This document shows, in pieces, positions 7,468-11,262 of a DNA stretch of 11,262 nucleotides. Within the stretch, counting starts at the first letter, position 1, and every line of letters starts with the position of its first letter. Both the position numbers and the translations under genes were made by a program. A model generated the notes under the pieces. The model worked only from the letters and a program-made list of their open reading frames with translations, made no database searches and was not told the DNA's origin. Source of the stretch: Comamonadaceae bacterium (GTDB taxonomy: Bacteria > Pseudomonadota > Gammaproteobacteria > Burkholderiales > Burkholderiaceae); NCBI GenBank assembly GCA_947505995.1, contig CANNNB010000063.1, positions 1 to 11,262 of the forward strand. Direction: 5' to 3'.

Positions 7468-8456
7468 GCCAGGATCTCCACCCAATTAGGGCCTTGACCA
7501 ACAGGTATGCGTTGTTGCAAGTCCAATTGACCCGTCTCTTGGTCAATCGTCCAGCGGCTAAGGTGGTGCGACAACTGGCCCACCACCAGCAAATGCCGCC
7601 CGGTCGGATCAATCGAAAAGCCTCGAGGCTGGGTTTCAACCGGCGTGTGGCCCCGAACAACAAGGCAAGCTGTTTCGGCATCTACCGTGAAGTGCGCCAA
7701 AGTGCTGGACGTGCGCTCGCTGGTGTACAGGTGACGCCCGTCAGGCGTCAGGAGCAGGTCGGCCGCCCAAGGCTTGCCTGTAAAACCCGGCGGCAAAATG
7801 TCCACGGTTTGCAACAGGCTCAAGCTGGCCTGATCCGCGTCCCAGGCCAGTACATCCACTGTCCCATCGATCTCGTTGAGTAAATACACACGGTGACCTT
7901 GCGGGTCAAACCGGAAATGCCGAGGGCCCGCGCCTGCACGCGCTGCCCAAGATGCAGCCGGTATCAATTGGCCCGACTCGGCGTTGAAACGAAAGACCAT
8001 GAGTTCGCCACCGCCCAGCGCTGTGGCCAGCACATAGCGATTGCAGGGGGAGGGCAAGACGGCATGGGCATTGGGGCTTGTGTGCAGCACCTGTTGCACA
8101 GGGCCAACTGTGCCATTGGGCGCAATGGGGCTGACCGTGAGCTGGTGCTCGGGGTAGGAGGCTGCCAGCAAAAAGCGTCCTGCCACGTCGGTGCTGACGT
8201 AGGCCATGCTGGCAGGCAATGCGGCCTCATCCAATCGGTGCAGATCTCGGCTGACTGGGTCAATGGCCAGACTGACCACCGCCATCGGATCACTGCGCCG
8301 AACCGCGTAGAGCACTTTCTGATTCGGGCAGATCGCCATGGGCATCAGGTTGCCCCCCACGAGTACCGTACTTTGCAAACGCAAGCCGCCATCATGGTCC
8401 ATATGAAGCACAGTGATGTCGCCGCTGTCGGCGTTGGAAACATAAACGTGGGACAT
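7464..8456 (-). CDS. Seven-bladed beta-propeller lactonase (Pgl/PF10282 family), probable aldarolactonase
   Basis: 330 aa, matching the length of YbhE/Pgl 6-phosphogluconolactonase. The protein is built of repeated blades with no signal peptide, so cytoplasmic: [14 protein letters not shown] (1-14), then repeats such as [12 protein letters not shown] (41-52), [13 protein letters not shown] (89-101), [17 protein letters not shown] (134-150), [19 protein letters not shown] (177-195), [16 protein letters not shown] (233-248), [18 protein letters not shown] (277-294) and the closing GPNWVEI (322-328). The GPRH and FxPxGxxxY motifs are typical of this family, which hydrolyses sugar lactones. Placed directly before garD with an ATGA overlap, its substrate is more likely an aldarolactone such as galactaro- or glucarolactone than 6-phosphogluconolactone; that is inference. 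It follows the remnant at 8502-8663, and no clear ribosome binding site precedes its ATG. Confidence 0.87.
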   Translation of the reverse strand: MSHVYVSNADSGDITVLHMDHDGGLRLQSTVLVGGNLMPMAICPNQKVLYAVRRSDPMAVVSLAIDPVSRDLHRLDEAALPASMAYVSTDVAGRFLLAASYPEHQLTVSPIAPNGTVGPVQQVLHTSPNAHAVLPSPCNRYVLATALGGGELMVFRFNAESGQLIPAASWAARAGAGPRHFRFDPQGHRVYLLNEIDGTVDVLAWDADQASLSLLQTVDILPPGFTGKPWAADLLLTPDGRHLYTSERTSSTLAHFTVDAETACLVVRGHTPVETQPRGFSIDPTGRHLLVVGQLSHHLSRWTIDQETGQLDLQQRIPVGQGPNWVEILA

Positions 8457-8501
8457 GGTCAGATTGGAAGGAAAAGAAACACAACAAGAACCATTGACTG
8501 C

Positions 8502-8663
8502 TCAGATGTCAAAAGCATAGCCCGTAGGCTGCAACACCACAACACGCGTGAACCCTAAATCGGCTTGCACTTCAGCGTCATAAAAGTGCACATGACAATC
8601 GCAGGCGCCAGCCGGAACTTCAAATAAGACAGAAAGGGGCGTGTTTAAAACAACGGTGCTCAT
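8502..8663 (-). pseudogene. Truncated COG3618 amidohydrolase remnant (D-galactarolactone isomerase-like)
   Basis: A 53-codon frame opens with an ATG at 8663 that overlaps the dehydrogenase stop (ATGA, 8660-8663). Its product contains VPAGACDCHVHFYD (16-29), the N-terminal signature of amidohydrolases of the COG3618/amidohydrolase-2 type, where the HxH pair (H24, H26) binds metal at the end of the first barrel strand. The segment LGFTRVVVLQPTGYAFD (36-52) resembles the second strand region of the same family, where VQPTGYGFDN-like sequences are usual. Between the two, some 20 residues expected in intact members are missing, and a TGA follows after one more residue, so about 230 residues of the normal barrel are absent. 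The next 45 bp to the lactonase start show no further homology. D-galactarolactone isomerase is a member of this family, which fits the aldarate operon. I read it as a decayed gene; a retained short peptide is possible but less likely. Confidence 0.7.
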
Positions 8664-9667
8664 GATGGCATCCGTGAAGTCAAACGCGACGCCTGAGCCG
8701 GATTGACGGCCCCGTGAGGCATGCGTCCTTGCAAGATGCCCCGCGTCTGCTCTACAGTTTCCAGGGCCTGGTGAGCAATTGCTTGAGGTGTGAGTCCACC
8801 GACATGCGGCGTGGCAATGACACGGGGATGTCGCGCCAATTCAAGTGACGGCATCTGGTCTGCTGCGGACCCCACGTCCAAAGCGGCGCCTGCCAGCTCC
8901 CCCCGCTCCAAGGCCTGCAAAAGGCTCGGCTCGTCCACCAGCTGACCCCTCGATGCATTGATGAAAAAGGCAGAGGGTTTCATGCGCGACAAGGCCTGCG
9001 CATTGATCAACTTTTCCGTTTCAGGCGTTGCTGAAGCAAGGCAGACCACATGGTCTGCACAGGCCAAAAGTTCATGCCAACCCAGCGACTCAATGGCAGG
9101 ATCTGGCGTCTGAACATAAGGGTCGTATACGCACACACGCATGCCAAACGCCTGAGCCAGACGCGCCACATGACGACCGATTTCTCCGTAACCGATGATG
9201 CCCAAGCATGCACCGCGCAATTCACGACCCATGCGCGGTGATGGGAACTGGCCTTGCCAGTAGGCTGCAGCCGATGTGCTGATGTTGCGGCTTAAATCGA
9301 TCATGGCACCAATTATCCATTCGGCCACTGAAGGGCCAAAGCCGGCACTGGCCTGGGTCACCAAAATTCCCTCGCGACCAGCCGCTGCGACGTCGATCGT
9401 GCGGATGTCAACCGCACAACGCACGGCCGCCAACAAGTCCGGCACTGCAGCAAAGAATTCCGCAGTGAGTGCAGTTTGGCGGTAAGCGATCAACACGTCA
9501 CAACCCTGCGCGGCCTCGATCAGCTCCGGGGTTGACCAGTCGTGCGCATCGGGATTGAGTTTGACGCGGGCCAAGCCCTGCAAATTGGCCAGCGCCTGCT
9601 GGCCGAAGTAAGTGGCCAGCCGCTCATGGGGATGGGTGACCAGCACCAAAGGCAAAGGCAATGGCAT
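8660..9667 (-). CDS. D-2-hydroxyacid dehydrogenase (NAD-dependent, PF02826/PF00389)
   Basis: 335 aa from ATG 9667, chosen over an in-frame GTG 36 nt upstream because that would overlap the end of dctM by 28 nt; with ATG the gap is 8 nt. No strong Shine-Dalgarno is seen. The family reversibly reduces 2-keto acids to D-2-hydroxy acids in the cytoplasm. An N-terminal catalytic half (about 1-105) precedes the NAD domain, with GYGEIG (159-164) and D182 in YDPY, an acidic end to strand 2 that favours NAD. R240 in NASRGQLVDEPSLL and H288 in TPHVGGLTP are the catalytic arginine and histidine. The usual catalytic Glu of the DVFxxEP segment is not evident: the sequence reads ALDVGSAADQMPS (262-274), with D270 nearest. 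The C-terminus includes AIAHQALETVEQT. Reduction of hydroxypyruvate, glyoxylate or a tartronate-semialdehyde-related compound would fit the pathway, but this is inference. Its stop overlaps the start of the remnant downstream. Confidence 0.87.
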   Translation of the reverse strand: MPLPLPLVLVTHPHERLATYFGQQALANLQGLARVKLNPDAHDWSTPELIEAAQGCDVLIAYRQTALTAEFFAAVPDLLAAVRCAVDIRTIDVAAAGREGILVTQASAGFGPSVAEWIIGAMIDLSRNISTSAAAYWQGQFPSPRMGRELRGACLGIIGYGEIGRHVARLAQAFGMRVCVYDPYVQTPDPAIESLGWHELLACADHVVCLASATPETEKLINAQALSRMKPSAFFINASRGQLVDEPSLLQALERGELAGAALDVGSAADQMPSLELARHPRVIATPHVGGLTPQAIAHQALETVEQTRGILQGRMPHGAVNPAQASRLTSRMPS

Positions 9668-9675
9668 GCTTGATT

Positions 9676-10959
9676 TTAAAGGCCCATAGTGCGTGGCAAC
9701 CACAGCGAAATTTGGGGAACATACGTCACCAGCATCAGCACAAAGAGCAAGATCACAAAGAAGGGCTTCATGGCCTTGACCACTTGCTCAATCTTGAGTT
9801 TGGCCACAGCGCTACCCACAAACAGTACAGCCCCGACAGGTGGAGTGATCAGGCCGATGCCAAGGTTGACCATCATGATCATGCCAAAGTGAACCGGGTC
9901 AATGCCGATGCTTTTGATAACAGGCAACAGGATAGGCGTGAGGATCAGGATCAGCGGCGCCATGTCCATCAGGGTGCCCAGCACCAACAGCATGATGTTG
10001 ATGCAAGCCAAAATAACCCATGGCTCGTTGCTCAATGAAGTGAAGATCGCAGTGATCTTAAGGGGGATCTGCATCATGGTCATGATGTAGCCGAAGCTCG
10101 CCGCAAAACCGATCAAGATCATCACAATCGTCACTGTCTTGACGGTGCGGTGCAGCAGTTTGGGAAGGTCTTTCCACTTGTAGTCACGGTAAATGAACAT
10201 CGTCACAAAAAAGGCCCACACGACCGCGATCGAGGCCGATTCTGTGGCAGTGAAAACACCGCTCAGAATACCCCCCAAGATGATGCCCATGGTCATCAAA
10301 CCCCACATCGCGTCGGCACAAATTTTGAGCGCCTCTTTCATAGGGATAACGCGACCTTTGGGGTAGTTTTCCTTGCGTGCCACATAGAGGCAATAAATCG
10401 CCAAACACAGCCCCAGCAGCAAACCCGGGAAGACACCCGCCATAAACAAGGCGGCTACCGACACTGTACCGCCGGCCGCCATCGAATAGATCACTGCATT
10501 GTGGCTAGGTGGAATCAGAATGGCCTGCACGGAGCCGCTCACGGTAACAGCAGTGGCAAATGGCCGTGGATAACCATTTTTTTCCATTTCGGGAATGAGG
10601 ACTGAGCCAATGGATGCGGTGTCAGCCACAGAAGAACCGGAAATAGCCCCAAAAAAAGTGGACGCCAGAATGTTGACCAGCGACAAGCCGCCACGCACAA
10701 AACCGACAAGCACACCGGCAAACGCGACAAGGCGCCTGGACATGCCGCCTTCGGCCATGATCGCACCCGCCAGTACAAAGCAGGGAATGGCCAATAAGGA
10801 AAATTTGTTGACGCCACTGGCCATCTGGATCATCACCGCATCCAGCGGCAGGTCAATCCACATCGCCCCGATCAAGGCGGCGAGGCCCAAGGCATATGCC
10901 ACGGGCATGCCCACCAGCATCAACAAGATAAAACTGCCAATTAAAACCAGTGCATCCAT
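9676..10959 (-). CDS. dctM: TRAP transporter large permease subunit
   Basis: 427 aa, the usual DctM length, made almost wholly of hydrophobic helices (about a dozen). With the small subunit and a periplasmic binding protein it forms a sodium-driven TRAP importer for organic acids in the inner membrane. Recognisable family segments are LLAIPCFVLAGAIMAEGG (55-72), FFGAISGSSVADTASIG (102-118), LIPPSHNAVIYS (148-159), GVFTATESASIAV (234-246), LGTLMDMAPLILILTPILLP (327-346) and GLITPPVGAVLF (369-380). I start it at ATG 10959, 2 nt after the stop of the small subunit, over a TTG at 10965 that would overlap that stop. The gene runs directly into the dehydrogenase. Operon context with garD suggests a hexuronate or aldarate substrate; TRAP systems for sugar acids are known in related bacteria. 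The substrate-binding protein is not in the window. Confidence 0.95.
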   Translation of the reverse strand: MDALVLIGSFILLMLVGMPVAYALGLAALIGAMWIDLPLDAVMIQMASGVNKFSLLAIPCFVLAGAIMAEGGMSRRLVAFAGVLVGFVRGGLSLVNILASTFFGAISGSSVADTASIGSVLIPEMEKNGYPRPFATAVTVSGSVQAILIPPSHNAVIYSMAAGGTVSVAALFMAGVFPGLLLGLCLAIYCLYVARKENYPKGRVIPMKEALKICADAMWGLMTMGIILGGILSGVFTATESASIAVVWAFFVTMFIYRDYKWKDLPKLLHRTVKTVTIVMILIGFAASFGYIMTMMQIPLKITAIFTSLSNEPWVILACINIMLLVLGTLMDMAPLILILTPILLPVIKSIGIDPVHFGMIMMVNLGIGLITPPVGAVLFVGSAVAKLKIEQVVKAMKPFFVILLFVLMLVTYVPQISLWLPRTMGL

Positions 10960-10961
10960 GA

Positions 10962-11262
10962 TCAAATTGCCTCAGCCGATGTAGGACCTTCGTGGTCAAA
11001 AACCACCACAGCACGTTCGTGTGCAGGGCCCCAAAACAAAATCTCTAGAACAAATATCAACGTCATCAATGCACCCAATGGCAAAGGCATGTAAGTCCAG
11101 CCAACCGCCATAAAGGGCAAGTCGCCCAAGGTCTGCCCCATGGTTTCCATGGACAGCTTGCTACCCCACACCATCACAAAAATACAAATGCCCATCATGC
11201 ACAAATGCACCAATCCGGCACATGCTTTTTGTAAAGGCTTGGGCAAAGTATCGGTCAGCATG
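10962..11262 (-). CDS. dctQ: TRAP transporter small permease subunit, C-terminal part (partial)
   Basis: The frame is open from the window edge to a TGA at 10962-10964. It gives about 99 residues with two long hydrophobic helices (roughly residues 13-33 and 57-77 of the visible part), joined by a loop with the WGSKLSMETMGQT segment and the WTYMPLPLGAL start of the last helix, as in DctQ proteins. DctQ normally has about 150-200 residues and four helices, so the ATG at 11261 is probably an internal methionine and the gene continues past the window end. It holds the two-helix C-terminal half of the subunit that pairs with DctM. The polar tail (GPAHERAVVVFDHEG) lies after the last helix. It is the first visible gene of the operon; the TRAP binding-protein gene may lie further upstream. 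Confidence 0.85.
   Translation of the reverse strand, partial: MLTDTLPKPLQKACAGLVHLCMMGICIFVMVWGSKLSMETMGQTLGDLPFMAVGWTYMPLPLGALMTLIFVLEILFWGPAHERAVVVFDHEGPTSAEAI

Noticed and set aside
7893..8558. 221-codon open frame on the + strand
   Set aside because: It lies antisense to the lactonase and the amidohydrolase remnant, is rich in His, Arg, Gln and Cys, shows no motif, and is explained by codon bias of the - strand genes.
9668..9703. GTG start extending the dehydrogenase by 12 residues into dctM
   Set aside because: It needs a 28-nt overlap with dctM, while ATG 9667 starts just before the first beta strand of the domain. Not excluded outright.
10150..10605. 151-codon open frame on the + strand
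   Set aside because: Antisense to dctM, composed largely of His, Gln and Arg residues expected from the complement of membrane-protein codons; no start signal or family features.
1..11262. Search for CRISPR arrays, tRNA or rRNA genes, insertion sequences and phage genes
   Set aside because: No regularly spaced repeats, tRNA-like cloverleaf, transposase frame or terminal inverted repeats were noticed by eye; nearly all sequence is accounted for by metabolic genes.

Overview
The window looks like part of a chromosome from a betaproteobacterium of the order Burkholderiales, probably the family Comamonadaceae (a Limnohabitans- or Polaromonas-like freshwater bacterium). This is inferred from gene content: a Bug/TctC-type periplasmic binding protein, a TRAP transporter, a GarD-type sugar-acid operon, and moderate GC. 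No rRNA, tRNA, CRISPR array, insertion sequence or phage gene was seen. Coding density is high, with ten protein genes (two cut by the window edges) and one gene remnant.

Left block, about 1-4900: hydrolases and accessory metabolism. On the + strand lie the C-terminal end of a probable short-chain dehydrogenase (1-141), an exported metallo-beta-lactamase-fold hydrolase (144-1217) and a subfamily-I haloalkane dehalogenase (1241-2152), spaced like an operon. Convergent to these is a membrane-anchored type I sulfatase (2206-3888, - strand) with an intact CAPSR formylglycine motif. A 186-bp divergent intergenic region holds a perfect 7-2-7 palindrome next to a -10-like box. It leads into a PF10118-type predicted metal-dependent (ferritin-like) hydrolase (4075-4899, + strand).

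Right block, 4916-11262, all on the - strand: an aldarate (galactarate/glucarate-type) uptake and catabolism operon. In transcription order it reads: TRAP small membrane subunit (partial, 10962-11262), TRAP large subunit DctM (9676-10959), a D-2-hydroxyacid dehydrogenase (8660-9667), a 53-codon remnant of a COG3618 amidohydrolase resembling D-galactarolactone isomerase (8502-8663), a seven-bladed beta-propeller lactonase (7464-8456), galactarate dehydratase GarD (5893-7467), and a Bug-family periplasmic binding protein (4916-5875). Three junctions are overlapping or nearly so (ATGA overlaps at 8660-8663 and 7464-7467, a 2-nt gap at 10960-10961), so the block probably makes one message.

Proposed working model (inference): the TRAP system imports a sugar acid or its lactone, the propeller lactonase opens the aldarolactone, and GarD dehydrates galactarate to 5-keto-4-deoxy-D-glucarate. 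The dehydrogenase may reduce a 2-keto acid from the lower pathway. The aldolase or KdgD-type enzyme, the TRAP solute-binding protein and the regulator are not in the window and may lie beyond 11262. The most notable point is the decayed amidohydrolase, which keeps its translationally coupled start but has lost most of its barrel and lies directly before the lactonase that could have replaced it.
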